32,733 nt of DNA from [Eubacterium] saphenum (GCA_004555725.1 SFHC01000019.1:1-32733), one strand, 5' to 3'. Positions 1-8,126 are shown, counted from the first letter of the stretch. The notes: a model not told the origin generated them from the sequence alone. Translations and numbers: made by a program.

Positions 1-2
1 TG

Positions 3-905
3 GCAGAGCCATTGGCTGATGGAAAAAACATTAGGGATTTGAACATCAATATTTCCGAGAGTGTGAAAGAGCATCCTTGTTTTTCTTATACTACAGATTT
101 AAAAACGGCAAATCTTATTTTTCAGAACATGACTTTCAGAAGCAGTAGCCTGTCATATGCAAAGTTAAACGACAGGATGGAAAAGGAAAGAGTGGGCGTG
201 AGCCAGTTTGCGGGAAACCGTTTCATAACTTGTTTTTGCCATTCTGAGCAAGAAAGTGTTCCATTTTGGTCTAACTATGGAAATGATTTACGTGAAGAAA
301 AAGTTCTGTTGAGATTTAGAAATTTTGCTGAGATATTTGATGCGTGTTTCCATACGGATTATGGTCTTGTTGCTGATAGTAAAAAATGCTTGTTTAAATC
401 CGCTGAATATGGACAGCTTATTAATAGGCAGTGGGAGCCGGGCAATACGATTGCAGATGAATATGACTTAAGCGCTGCTGTAGATGCAATTCTAATGTTT
501 GATGTTGAATATATTCCAGCGGATTCAGATGTTTTCATGGAGAAAAATGACGGGGATTCTTCTATAGATTTTAGTCACGTTACTGGTCAAGATGATGCGA
601 GCGTTATAATGCATGGCTTTGATCCCACCGTATTGGGAAAACAAAAGTCAATTCCGTGGGATTATGAAAAAGAAACAAGAATTCTATGTACTTTAGGTGG
701 AGATGCTTTTGACAAATGGGACTACATAGATTTGCGTTTGAAGCCGGAAATATTTCGCGGACTGACAATAATCCTTAGTCCTTGGGATGATGGTAGTTTA
801 AGGGGTAAGATGCAGACAGTTATTGATAGTAGCAGTTTGCCAGATGATATAAAACAAAGCATTCAGATTAAGGATAGCGTTCTAAAGGGAACATTAAACC
901 TGTGA
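3..905 (+). CDS. DUF2971-like protein, 5' end cut by window edge
   Basis: The reading frame is open from the first bases of the window and ends at a TGA at 903-905. The first possible start in view is a TTG at 12 with no ribosome binding site, so the true start is probably upstream. The N-terminal pattern (a short beta/turn 'FSYTTDLKTANLIFQN', then 'LSYAKLNDRMEKE', then 'ITCFCHSEQESVPFWSNYG') resembles the DUF2971 family, in which a conserved region ending in W-S-x-Y follows a 'CFS' strand. The function of that family is not established; members are frequent on prophages and mobile elements. Base composition is clearly more AT-rich than the replication and structural genes that follow, which suggests accessory cargo. 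It converges on the polymerase operon, separated by a bidirectional terminator. Confidence 0.6.
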   Translation, partial: AEPLADGKNIRDLNINISESVKEHPCFSYTTDLKTANLIFQNMTFRSSSLSYAKLNDRMEKERVGVSQFAGNRFITCFCHSEQESVPFWSNYGNDLREEKVLLRFRNFAEIFDACFHTDYGLVADSKKCLFKSAEYGQLINRQWEPGNTIADEYDLSAAVDAILMFDVEYIPADSDVFMEKNDGDSSIDFSHVTGQDDASVIMHGFDPTVLGKQKSIPWDYEKETRILCTLGGDAFDKWDYIDLRLKPEIFRGLTIILSPWDDGSLRGKMQTVIDSSSLPDDIKQSIQIKDSVLKGTLNL

Positions 906-916
906 TAACGTTGTGT

Positions 917-956
917 AATAGCGGCCCTCCGGCAATGAACCGGGAGCCGCTATTTT
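917..956. terminator. Bidirectional Rho-independent terminator
   Basis: AATAGCGGC (917-925) pairs with GCCGCTATT (946-954), with an inner CCTCCGG/CCGGGAG partial stem. A T-run follows on the plus strand and an A/T-rich arm lies on the other side, so it can stop both the DUF2971-like gene and the leftward polymerase operon. It fills the 55-bp gap between the convergent genes. Confidence 0.75.
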
Positions 957-960
957 CATG

Positions 961-2943
961 TCAGTCTTTTTTATAAAAATTGGTCTCGTAGCCGTCGGCA
1001 CGGAGCAGGATGTCCGGCATCCAGTCCGGAGATCTGCCCATTTGCTTACAGATCACATTCAGGTCAACATCAGGGCTGCATTCGATGATCAGCTCATCAT
1101 GAACGTGACCAACGATGAAGAAGTTTCGGAGAGCTTTCATGGCGTAACAGAGGATGTCGCGGCTGACGGCCTGAACGATGTTCTCCACGAATTTCGGACC
1201 ATAGGATTCGATGCGCTCCCATTTCTTTGTTGAACCGACTCCTTCGTAGGTGACGGATTCGCCGCCATACTGGTTTTCTCCGATGCGGGGCTTCACGTAG
1301 GAGAGAAGACGGCCTGATGGTAGCTTGATGAAGAGCATGCCACTTTTATAAAAGAAGCGGATCCCGCGTACTTCCGTCTGGGTGCGCTGTGTGATGGTGG
1401 TCTTGACTGCGCGGTCGATGTCCCACCAGAAGGCGGTGATCATCGGGTTGGAGTTCCGCCAGGAGTTGACCAGCGGCTGGAGTTCTTCTTCGGTCAGTCC
1501 CATTTCCAAGGCTCCCATAGACTTCAGGGCACCAACGCTGCCGCCGTAACCGAGAGCCAATTCTGCGATCTTGCCTTTCTGACGGAGATGACCGTTGATA
1601 CCGTGCTTTTCAACCGGAACACCGAACATTTGACTGGCAGAGGCACAGTAGATATCTTTGCCTTCTGCGAATACCTTGGAACGCCAGGTCTCACCGGCAA
1701 GATAGGCCAGCACTCTGGCTTCGATGGCGGAGAAGTCGCTGACGATGAACTTATATCCGGGACTGGGCACGAAGGCTGTACGGATCAGCTGTGACAGTGT
1801 GTCCGGGATATCATCATAGAGCAGCTGTAGCGTATCATAATCGCCGGCTTTTACAATGGCTCTGGCTTCTGCGAGATCCGGCATGTGATTTTGAGGAAGG
1901 TTCTGTAATTGTATCAGTCTGCCTGCCCACCGGCCGGAGCGGTTGGCTCCGTAGAACTGAAACATGCCATGGGCTCTGCCATCCCTGCAGACAGCATTCT
2001 GCATGGCCTGATATTTCTTCACGGATGATTTTGCCAGCTGCAGGCGGAGCCTGAGGGCTTCTTCCACCTGACCGTCGGTATCATTGATCAGCTTTGCTAC
2101 ATCCTTCTTCCCAAGGGATTCCGCTTCCACACCGTTCTCTGAGAGCCAGGCCTTCATCTGAACCACGCTGTTTGGATTCTCCACGCCGGTAATATCTTGC
2201 ATGGTTTCGGAGAGGGCAGCCTTTGAACGTTCATCAAAGGTGATGGCGTTTTCCACCACATCCATATCCAGGGCGATGCCTCTGTCGTTGATCTCCTGAT
2301 CGAGATGATATTCATCCCAGATGAAGTCCGGGACAGGGTATTTCGACAAGCGCTTCTGTATTGCCATTTCTACTTCCACATCGCGTTTATTGTAGGACTT
2401 GAAGAGTGACCATTTATCCGGATCGTGTTCCGGAAGGTTACGTGTGCGTCCGCCATTGCTTTTGGTCGGTTTACAGGGACTGCAGAAGTAACGGATCAGG
2501 TCTTTGCCTTCCTTCAGCTTCTGATCCTGCAGCTTCAGGACGGCTCCGACACCTTCCAGTGAGAGCGGCAGCCCCATATAGGCTGACCAGATCATGGTGC
2601 ATTTCCAGGATGCTGGATCCAGATACTGACCGGCGGGATCCTCCGGGATACTGTAGCCGGTGAAGTATTCAGGGCGATTCTTCTTCAGCCAGTTGGAGAG
2701 ACAGATGCGCTCAAAGGAAGCGTTGAAAGCCCACTTGGTTACATTCTCATCAGATAATGCTGCAAGGAGCTCTTCCGGGATAGTATCCCCGCAGGCAAGG
2801 TCATAAACCGTGACGGGTCCTCCATCCACAGAGACTCCGAAGAGCAGTATCTCAAATTCATCAGACTCAGTGTACTTGTAGGCACCGCACTTGGTGATAT
2901 TCACGTCGCTGTAAGTCTCTAAGTCGATTGACATTTCTTTCAT
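961..2943 (-). CDS. Phage DNA polymerase, family A (Pol I type) with 3'-5' exonuclease
   Basis: Replicative polymerase of the phage, 660 aa from the chosen start. N-terminal 3'-5' exonuclease: motif I DLET (near residue 7), motif II NASFERICL (Glu where Pol I has Asp), motif III YNKRD. The polymerase domain carries motif A DFSAIEARVLA, motif B R-QKGKIAELALGYGG with Arg, Lys and Tyr-Gly in place, and motif C HVHDELIIE. There is no 5'-3' exonuclease domain, as usual for phage Pol A of this type. An upstream in-frame ATG at 2961 exists, but GAAAGGA lies just before the ATG at 2943, so the shorter form is preferred. It is the last gene of the leftward operon and is preceded by a hairpin with a T-rich tail. 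Confidence 0.95.
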   Translation of the reverse strand: MKEMSIDLETYSDVNITKCGAYKYTESDEFEILLFGVSVDGGPVTVYDLACGDTIPEELLAALSDENVTKWAFNASFERICLSNWLKKNRPEYFTGYSIPEDPAGQYLDPASWKCTMIWSAYMGLPLSLEGVGAVLKLQDQKLKEGKDLIRYFCSPCKPTKSNGGRTRNLPEHDPDKWSLFKSYNKRDVEVEMAIQKRLSKYPVPDFIWDEYHLDQEINDRGIALDMDVVENAITFDERSKAALSETMQDITGVENPNSVVQMKAWLSENGVEAESLGKKDVAKLINDTDGQVEEALRLRLQLAKSSVKKYQAMQNAVCRDGRAHGMFQFYGANRSGRWAGRLIQLQNLPQNHMPDLAEARAIVKAGDYDTLQLLYDDIPDTLSQLIRTAFVPSPGYKFIVSDFSAIEARVLAYLAGETWRSKVFAEGKDIYCASASQMFGVPVEKHGINGHLRQKGKIAELALGYGGSVGALKSMGALEMGLTEEELQPLVNSWRNSNPMITAFWWDIDRAVKTTITQRTQTEVRGIRFFYKSGMLFIKLPSGRLLSYVKPRIGENQYGGESVTYEGVGSTKKWERIESYGPKFVENIVQAVSRDILCYAMKALRNFFIVGHVHDELIIECSPDVDLNVICKQMGRSPDWMPDILLRADGYETNFYKKD

Positions 2944-2960
2944 TATCTTTGTCCTTTCCA

Positions 2961-2994
2961 TGAAAAGAGAAGCGGCAGATCATGCCTGCCGCCT
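2961..2994 (-). terminator. Hairpin with T-rich tail just upstream of the polymerase gene
   Basis: On the minus strand GCGGCAG (2992-2986) pairs with CTGCCGC (2978-2972) around a 7-nt loop and is followed by TTCTCTTTTC. It looks like an intrinsic terminator or attenuator between the small membrane protein and the polymerase. The T-run is broken, so it may be only partly efficient. Confidence 0.45.
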
Positions 2995-3003
2995 CCCTGG
3001 TGC

Positions 3004-3219
3004 TTATCGCTTATCTTCAAGGAGCTTCTTGTAACGGAGTTCTGTCTCCTTGTAATCAAGCTCATCCTTTGCCTTCTTGCGTTCGTATTCTTCCTTGTCC
3101 TGCTGCTTGATCTGAAGCATGAAGCGGATGCCGTAGATCAGTCCGATCAGGAAGGTCAGGATAAGAGCGCATCCGAAGATGTTACCGATAAGAGTTACTA
3201 CACTGTTTGCAAATTCCAT
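3004..3219 (-). CDS. Small single-span membrane protein
   Basis: 71 aa from the ATG at 3217-3219, chosen because GAGGT lies 8 nt upstream; a longer frame to 3270 has no such site. Residues about 5-35 are a hydrophobic membrane segment (VVTLIGNIFGCALILTFLIG), followed by a highly charged Lys/Glu-rich tail (IKQQDKEEYERKKAKDEL) predicted to be helical or coiled coil and cytoplasmic. I do not recognise a family. It sits between the DUF2815 gene and the polymerase, so it may link replication to the membrane, but that is only inference from position. Confidence 0.6.
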   Translation of the reverse strand: MEFANSVVTLIGNIFGCALILTFLIGLIYGIRFMLQIKQQDKEEYERKKAKDELDYKETELRYKKLLEDKR

Positions 3220-3281
3220 GATTATTACCTCATTCTTTCTGTAGATTGGCGGTATTGCCGCCACCTGCATTGGTTGTCAGG

Positions 3282-3851
3282 TTAGTCGAGGAAATCATCC
3301 TCATCGTCTGCCGTTGCAAAGTCATCCTCAGCTCTGGACTTGCCTCCGAGAGGTTCACCGTCACGGATCTTCTGAAGGTTGTTCAGACCGCAGGCGATAC
3401 CCTTGTTGCCGTTGCTGTTGAAGGCGTACAGGTTGATGCTTGCTCTGCCGTAAACGCCGGAGTAGACTTCGGAGCGTTCGAGGATCGGCTGTCTGTCTGC
3501 ATCCACGATGCCGGGAGCTGTTGCACTGTTGGCGTTGATGAAGTAGGCGTTCTTGTAAGCTTCATCATCCGGTCTTTCCAGATCGCCGTCACGAAGGGGT
3601 GTTTTGATAGCGGAGAGGGCAGGAACAGACTTGCCGTTGCCCTTCAGCTTGCTCTGACCTTCCGCATACGCTGCTTGGATGGCCGCCTTGATCTTTGCGA
3701 CCGTTGCGGTATCGGACTTCGGAATGATGAGCGACACGCTGTACTTCGGAGCGCCGCCGTTGATGCTCTTCGGATCCCAGACATTCGCATAGCTCCATCT
3801 GGTGTTTACGCCTGTGATTACCTTTGTCGGAATTGTTACTTTGTTTGCCAT
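3282..3851 (-). CDS. DUF2815 family ssDNA-binding-like protein
   Basis: 189 aa, starting at the ATG preceded by AAGGAGG (GAATAAGGAGGAAAAAATC). The N-terminus (MANKVTIPTKVITGVNTRWSY), the central 'YSVSLIIPKSD' and 'AYFINANS', and the acidic tail (AEDDFATADDEDDFLD) match the DUF2815 pattern. This family is thought to be related to T7 gp2.5-like single-stranded DNA-binding proteins, and an acidic C-terminus is characteristic of SSBs, where it contacts polymerase and helicase. The neighbourhood (DUF2800 nuclease upstream, polymerase downstream) is the usual context of the family. Role inferred: coating and protecting ssDNA during phage replication. Confidence 0.88.
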   Translation of the reverse strand: MANKVTIPTKVITGVNTRWSYANVWDPKSINGGAPKYSVSLIIPKSDTATVAKIKAAIQAAYAEGQSKLKGNGKSVPALSAIKTPLRDGDLERPDDEAYKNAYFINANSATAPGIVDADRQPILERSEVYSGVYGRASINLYAFNSNGNKGIACGLNNLQKIRDGEPLGGKSRAEDDFATADDEDDFLD

Positions 3852-3864
3852 GATTTTTTCCTCC

Positions 3865-4986
3865 TTATTCTTCGCTAAAATCATCTTTGGCTGTGTTCAG
3901 TGCCTGTCTTTTGTCTGACTCCGGCACCAGTGTCGGTTTGCCCTGCGGCTTTGTGATGAAGCCGGACAGGAGTTCGTTGAACTTCTTTTTGCCGAGAAGA
4001 GAAGTCATTGCTGTGATTCCCATAAGCTTCTTTTCATAAGGATCGAAGCCGGCTGCTTCCACCGTGGCTGCGACTGCATTCTCATCGGAGTATTTACGGT
4101 TCGATTTGCCTTCTACGACTTTGAAGCCGGGATACTCTACGCCGCTGAGTGCCTGCTGGAGTGCATATTCCTTGATGTCATTTGCCCAGGCGACCAGATC
4201 ATCGATCCGAGGAAGGATGGCAGCGATTTCTGCTTCATCCAGGTTGGGCGGCATTTCGAAGTCATACTGTGCGAGCTCCAGGTTGTGTTCGGCACGTCTA
4301 CGGCAGGTTGCCTTTGCTTTGCAGAACTGGCAGTGGTCTCCGGCGTTGAATTCGCCTTCGCCGTTGTAGGCCAGAGCTGCTGTGGGCTTTAAGATTTCCT
4401 CAGCCCATTTCATCAGGTCGTCTCTGCTGATCTCATAGGTACTGATGTTGTCCCGGCGGGGCTGGAAGATCGTCATGCGGATGGTCTGGATGCTGTAGAG
4501 ATATTCGTAGGTATCCAGAGCGCCTAAGGCGTAGCACATCATCTGCGGATTCTCTTCGGCATCCACCAGGACACCGAGACCGTATTTAAAATCGATGATA
4601 TGCAGCACATCGTCCGCGATGATCACGCAGTCGCCAGTTCCGAAGCCTTCCGGTACCCACTTGGAGAAGTCCAGCTTTTCTTCGATCAGGATCAGCGGGT
4701 CGGAGCAGTGTGTCTTTGCTTCTTCGATCTGCTCTGCGACGTAGGCTGCATACTGATCGGTACAGTCGTCCATCTCCGTATCGAACCAGGTCAGGTTCTC
4801 TGTCGGATCCTCAGGATTCCTTCCCAGAAGCTTCTCCACCTTGTATTCGCAGAGTGCATGTGCATCGGTTCCCTGCTGGGCGTAAGGACTGCCGCTGTCG
4901 TTGATGCCAGCACACAGCTTTGCGCTGGGCGGGCAGGCGAGCCATCTGTGGCTTGCGGAGGCGGAAAGATATGCATGCTTAGGCAT
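3865..4986 (-). CDS. DUF2800 family Cas4/RecB-like PD-(D/E)XK nuclease
   Basis: 373 aa, full length for the family. It opens with the family signature LSASASHRWLACPPSAKLC. The nuclease core is visible: Glu102/103, Asp119 (GTGDCVIIADD) and Asp132-x-Lys134 (IIDFKYG), then NPQMMCYALGAL. Cys18 together with Cys219, Cys222 and Cys228 (CQFCKAKATC) has the spacing of the iron-sulphur cluster in Cas4/AddB-type nucleases. It probably processes DNA ends during phage replication or recombination, partnered by the DUF2815 protein 13 nt downstream. The start overlaps the end of the 121-aa gene by 8 nt, with AAGGA 8-9 nt ahead of it, consistent with translational coupling. Confidence 0.9.
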   Translation of the reverse strand: MPKHAYLSASASHRWLACPPSAKLCAGINDSGSPYAQQGTDAHALCEYKVEKLLGRNPEDPTENLTWFDTEMDDCTDQYAAYVAEQIEEAKTHCSDPLILIEEKLDFSKWVPEGFGTGDCVIIADDVLHIIDFKYGLGVLVDAEENPQMMCYALGALDTYEYLYSIQTIRMTIFQPRRDNISTYEISRDDLMKWAEEILKPTAALAYNGEGEFNAGDHCQFCKAKATCRRRAEHNLELAQYDFEMPPNLDEAEIAAILPRIDDLVAWANDIKEYALQQALSGVEYPGFKVVEGKSNRKYSDENAVAATVEAAGFDPYEKKLMGITAMTSLLGKKKFNELLSGFITKPQGKPTLVPESDKRQALNTAKDDFSEE

Positions 4987-5344
4987 CGGTTAATCCTTCC
5001 ACCTCTTTGACAAGTGCCGCGTAGTCCTTCGGATCCACATTGGTAAGGCTGCCTCCGTTGCCGTACTTCTGAACGATCGCTTTGACATCTGCCTTGAAGC
5101 GGCCTTCTGCTTCGTTTGCTTTCTTTGCGAGGATCTCTCTGACTTCTTCCTTGGAATACTGCTTTTCTGCAGGTGCTTCCGCAGGAGCGGGATCCTGTTT
5201 CTTTGTCTTCTTCTCAGGCTTTGCCGGGGCTGCTTCTTCGGTTCCGGAATAGAATTCCTTCAAAGCTCTGCCGGTCTCTGCCAGGGTTTCTCCGCAGCTG
5301 ATCAGGTTGTCGATCATGGCGGAGAGTTCACTCATTTTGCTCAT
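4979..5344 (-). CDS. Hypothetical phage protein with Ala/Pro/Lys-rich linker
   Basis: 121 aa from the ATG at 5344, with GGGAG 9 nt upstream; a further ATG lies three codons in. The N-terminal 35 residues look helical (MSELSAMIDNLISCGETLAE), residues about 38-65 form a low-complexity Ala/Pro/Lys/Glu linker, and the C-terminal 55 residues are helical (KEEVREILAKKANEAEGRF) with a 'GGSLTNVDPKDYAALVKEVE' end. Proteins of this two-part design are common upstream of DUF2800/DUF2815 in clostridial phages, but I know of no assigned function. It overlaps the 51-aa ORF upstream by 17 nt and the DUF2800 gene by 8 nt. Confidence 0.75.
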   Translation of the reverse strand: MSKMSELSAMIDNLISCGETLAETGRALKEFYSGTEEAAPAKPEKKTKKQDPAPAEAPAEKQYSKEEVREILAKKANEAEGRFKADVKAIVQKYGNGGSLTNVDPKDYAALVKEVEGLTDA

Positions 5345-5483
5345 GTTGGCATTCTCCCTTCTGTTCATTCTGTAGTTTTCTTGCGAGCCGCTTGGCTACG
5401 ACGCTGATGGCGATCAGAACATCGATGAGTTCTTCGTCCGTTCCGTCGAGGCTGGCGGTTTTTTCAATGGATTCTTTCTGCAT
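5328..5483 (-). CDS. Short ORF, first gene of the leftward early operon
   Basis: 51 aa, read from the minus strand: begins MQKESIEKTASLDGTDEELI, continues with a hydrophobic-charged helix (DVLIAISVVAKRLARKLQNE) and ends QHEQNE. AAAGAGAGG lies 8 nt upstream of the ATG. Its last 17 nt overlap the next gene in another frame, and the next gene's binding site (AAGGGAG) lies inside it, as in coupled phage operons. No family is recognised. Support comes from the good start site, operon position and amphipathic helix rather than from homology. Confidence 0.6.
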   Translation of the reverse strand: MQKESIEKTASLDGTDEELIDVLIAISVVAKRLARKLQNEQKGECQHEQNE

Positions 5484-5515
5484 CTGCAGCACCTCTCTTT
5501 CCGAAAGGGTTCTCC

Positions 5516-5557
5516 CTTTCCAGCTATGTAAGGACAGTTGCCTGGGATTTGACCGGA
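5516..5557 (-). repeat. Bipartite ~42-bp element, copy 1
   Basis: Reads CAGCTATGTAAGGACAGTT on the plus strand, then about 10 unconserved bases, then TTTGACCGGA. In the direction of the leftward operon it is TCCGGTCA...AACTGTCC..TACATAGCTGG, ending 33 bp before the start codon at 5483. Confidence 0.7.
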
Positions 5558-5590
5558 ATGTCTTTTTGCTTTTTTCGTTGTCCGGTTTTC

Positions 5591-5633
5591 CTTTCCCAGC
5601 TATGTATGGACAGTTCGATGTGAAATGACCGGA
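5591..5633 (-). repeat. Bipartite ~42-bp element, copy 2
   Basis: Same orientation as copy 1: CAGCTATGTATGGACAGTT, a variable spacer, then AAATGACCGGA. It lies about 108 bp upstream of the leftward operon start. Confidence 0.7.
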
Positions 5634-5692
5634 TGAAAAAAAAGACTTGGTTTTCGCTTATTAAAAGGAAGCAAAAGAAAGCTGCCAGAGTT

Positions 5693-5733
5693 TCCGGTCA
5701 TTTGAAGGAAAACTGTCCTTACCAAGCTGGAAG
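5693..5733 (+). repeat. Bipartite ~42-bp element, copy 3 (inverted)
   Basis: Inverted relative to copies 1 and 2: TCCGGTCATTTGAAGG, then AAACTGTCCTTACCAAGCTGG. It ends 38 bp before the primase-helicase start codon, so each operon has the element in the same orientation relative to its own direction of transcription. Confidence 0.7.
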
Positions 5734-5771
5734 AAGTATGTCTTCACATTTATAGAAAGCGAGGTAAAGCG

Positions 5772-8051
5772 ATGCGATTAGTTTTGCAGACGGCCAATGT
5801 GGTCTCAGACGCGAAGAATTGCCTGTACCCGAACCGGATGGAAGCAGGGAACGCGGAGGAGCTGCAGGAAGCCATCAAGAAGGATCATGTGTGCGGTGAA
5901 TATAAGAAGAACTACCGCAGCAAGGAAAACTTCATCCGTTCCAATGTGGCGGTCATGGACTGTGACAATGATCACTCCGAGGATCCGGAAGAATGGATCA
6001 CGCCGGAGAAGATGGAAGAGCTGTTCGGGGATTTTTCCTATGCAATAGCGTTCAGCCGCAACCACATGAAGGTGAAGGACGGCAAGTCCGAGAGACCGAG
6101 ATTCCATGTTTATTTCCAAATCGAAGAGATTACAGATGAGAAGGTATACGCCGGATTGAAGATCGCCATCCAGAAGCAGTACACGTTTTTCGATGACAAT
6201 GCGTTGGATGCGGCAAGATTCATTTTCGGCGCGGATACCGGAGAAGTGATCTGGCATGAAGGCTGGATGACGATTGATGAGGAGATCAGCCCGGTCGTGG
6301 AGACGGATGAACCTGAGAGGCAGGAAGGCACAAGTTCCGGTCCGATCCTTCAGGGAAGCCGCAATAACACCATGAGCCGGTTCGCGTCCAGGATCCTGAA
6401 GAGGTACGGCGATACGGAAAAGGCTCATGTGGCATTCATGGAACATGCGGAGAAATGCGATCCTCCGCTTCCGGAGGCAGAGCTGAATACCATCTGGAAC
6501 AGTGCTGTGAGGTTCTTCAATAAGAAGATTTCTTCCTCTGACGGGTATGTTCCGCCGGATCAGTACAATGCCGATTTCAGCGACGCGTCCCTGAAGCCGG
6601 AGGACTATTCGGATATCGGACAGGCGAAAGTGCTGGTGCAGGAATATGGCAGTGAGCTCAGGTTCTCAGCGGCTACGGATTATCTCAGATATGATGGCGA
6701 ACGCTGGGTGGAGGATGTGCAGCTGGCCATCGGTGCTATCGAAGAGTTCCTTGACCTGCAGTTGGTAGATGCTCAGCAGGATAAGGAAGATGCGGAGAAG
6801 GCTCTGGTCGATGCCGGGATACCGGAACCGATCGTAAAGAACGGATCGAAAGCTGTTGCTAAGGAAGTCACGCCGGATCAGATGCCGCTTCTGTATGCGC
6901 TCATGGCAGCGGAGACTTATCTGAAGTTTGTGCTGAAGAGGCGTGATTACAAGTACATCATTTCCACAGGGAATGCTGCGAAGCCGATGATCGGGATCGA
7001 CGTGAATGATCTGGATAAGAATGAGTTCCTGATCAATACGCCTGTTGCCACCTATGACCTGAAAAAAGGCCTGATCGGGGAGCAGCCACATGATCCGAGA
7101 GACCTGATCACAAAGATCACGACTTGTGCTCCCGGTGAGGACGGGAAGCAGCTTTGGCTGGATGCCCTGAAGCTTTTCTTCTGTAAGGATCAGCAGCTGA
7201 TCGATTATGTGCAGTTGGTGGTCGGAATGGCGACGATCGGGAAGGTCTATCAGGAGCACATGATCATTGCCTATGGTGGAGGTGCCAACGGTAAATCGAC
7301 TTTCTGGAACACAATCTTCAGAGTCCTGGGCGATTACGCCGGGAAGTTGTCTGCGGAAGCCCTGACCATGAACTGCAAGAGGAATATCAAGCCTGAGATG
7401 GCGGAGCTGAAAGGCCGCAGGCTCATCATTTCTTCTGAGATGGAGGAAGGTATGAGGCTGAATACGGCGACAGTGAAGCAGCTTTGCTCTACGGATGAGA
7501 TCCAGGCGGAAAAGAAGTATAAGGCTCCGTTCCATTTTGTTCCGTCACATACGCTGGTGCTGTACACGAACCATCTGCCGAAGGTGGGTGCCAATGATGA
7601 TGGTATCTGGAGAAGGCTGATCGTGATTCCCTTCAATGCGAAGATCACCGGGAAGAATGACATCAAGAATTATGCGGATTACCTGTATGACCACGCCGGT
7701 TCCTTCATCATGAGCTGGATCATTGAAGGGGCGAAGAAGGCAGTGGAGATGGATTTCAAGGTGCCGCTGCCGAAGGTCGTGGAGGATGCGATTGAGGCAT
7801 ATCGCGAGGACAACGACTGGATGGGACATTTCCTGGCGGATTGCTGTGACATCGGTAAAGATGCTTCGGAGAAGTCCGGGGAGCTGTATCAGGCATACAG
7901 GGCGTACTGCCTGCAGAATGTTGAGTTTACCAGAAGCACGACAGACTTCTATTCAGCAATCGAGAAGGCGGGTTTTGTCAGACGCAAGACGCGCTCCGGA
8001 ATTATGGTTCACGGCCTGAGCCTGAAGGAAGGACAGGACTTCTTGGACTGA
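5772..8051 (+). CDS. Phage primase-helicase (AEP-type primase + D5/VirE SF3 helicase)
   Basis: 759 aa, start supported by GAGGT 7-8 nt upstream. It makes primers and unwinds DNA at the fork. The N-terminal primase-polymerase part has the metal motif VMDCDND (Asp63, Asp65), RPRFHVYF with His112, and 'LDAARFIFGAD' around residue 150. A PriCT-like region follows (residues about 195-250). The C-terminal superfamily 3 helicase has Walker A AYGGGANGKST (residues 500-510), Walker B GRRLIISSEMEEG (548-560), the sensor strand LVLYTNHLP with Asn600, and an arginine motif DDGIWRRLIVIP (609-620). It opens the rightward early operon opposite the polymerase operon. The repeat-rich gap right after it could be its origin. 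Confidence 0.93.
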   Translation: MRLVLQTANVVSDAKNCLYPNRMEAGNAEELQEAIKKDHVCGEYKKNYRSKENFIRSNVAVMDCDNDHSEDPEEWITPEKMEELFGDFSYAIAFSRNHMKVKDGKSERPRFHVYFQIEEITDEKVYAGLKIAIQKQYTFFDDNALDAARFIFGADTGEVIWHEGWMTIDEEISPVVETDEPERQEGTSSGPILQGSRNNTMSRFASRILKRYGDTEKAHVAFMEHAEKCDPPLPEAELNTIWNSAVRFFNKKISSSDGYVPPDQYNADFSDASLKPEDYSDIGQAKVLVQEYGSELRFSAATDYLRYDGERWVEDVQLAIGAIEEFLDLQLVDAQQDKEDAEKALVDAGIPEPIVKNGSKAVAKEVTPDQMPLLYALMAAETYLKFVLKRRDYKYIISTGNAAKPMIGIDVNDLDKNEFLINTPVATYDLKKGLIGEQPHDPRDLITKITTCAPGEDGKQLWLDALKLFFCKDQQLIDYVQLVVGMATIGKVYQEHMIIAYGGGANGKSTFWNTIFRVLGDYAGKLSAEALTMNCKRNIKPEMAELKGRRLIISSEMEEGMRLNTATVKQLCSTDEIQAEKKYKAPFHFVPSHTLVLYTNHLPKVGANDDGIWRRLIVIPFNAKITGKNDIKNYADYLYDHAGSFIMSWIIEGAKKAVEMDFKVPLPKVVEDAIEAYREDNDWMGHFLADCCDIGKDASEKSGELYQAYRAYCLQNVEFTRSTTDFYSAIEKAGFVRRKTRSGIMVHGLSLKEGQDFLD

Positions 8052-8070
8052 TGTGCAGGTCATGCAGGTC
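8052..8070 (+). repeat. 19-bp iteron-like repeat, copy A
   Basis: TGTGCAGGTCATGCAGGTC; it begins directly after the primase-helicase stop codon. Internally it contains two GCAGGTC half-units. Confidence 0.7.
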
Positions 8071-8126
8071 AATAGAGTAACTGTTTTCAGAATGGTGAAC
8101 TATCAGAAACGTTGATTTTAAGCCAT

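Larger units (their letters stand above)
5484..5771. promoter_or_regulatory. Divergent control region between leftward and rightward early operons
   Basis: This 288-bp gap has no gene. It separates two head-to-head early operons and is dominated by three copies of a bipartite element described separately. An A/T-rich centre (about 5634-5680) lies between the second and third copies. I see no convincing TTGACA/TATAAT pair on either strand, so the operons may use a phage-controlled promoter type. Confidence 0.6.

Noticed and set aside
3219..3281. GGCGG/CCGCC hairpin between the DUF2815 and small membrane protein genes as a terminator
   Set aside because: The stem is only about 5-7 bp and no T-run follows it on the minus strand.
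3246..3878. Plus-strand open frame of 210 codons across the DUF2815 gene
   Set aside because: Antisense shadow; the minus-strand product has a clear family pattern and a perfect AAGGAGG start.
6666..7535. Minus-strand open frame of 289 codons opposite the primase-helicase
   Set aside because: It runs antisense to the helicase motifs, which are fully conserved on the plus strand; no start signal.
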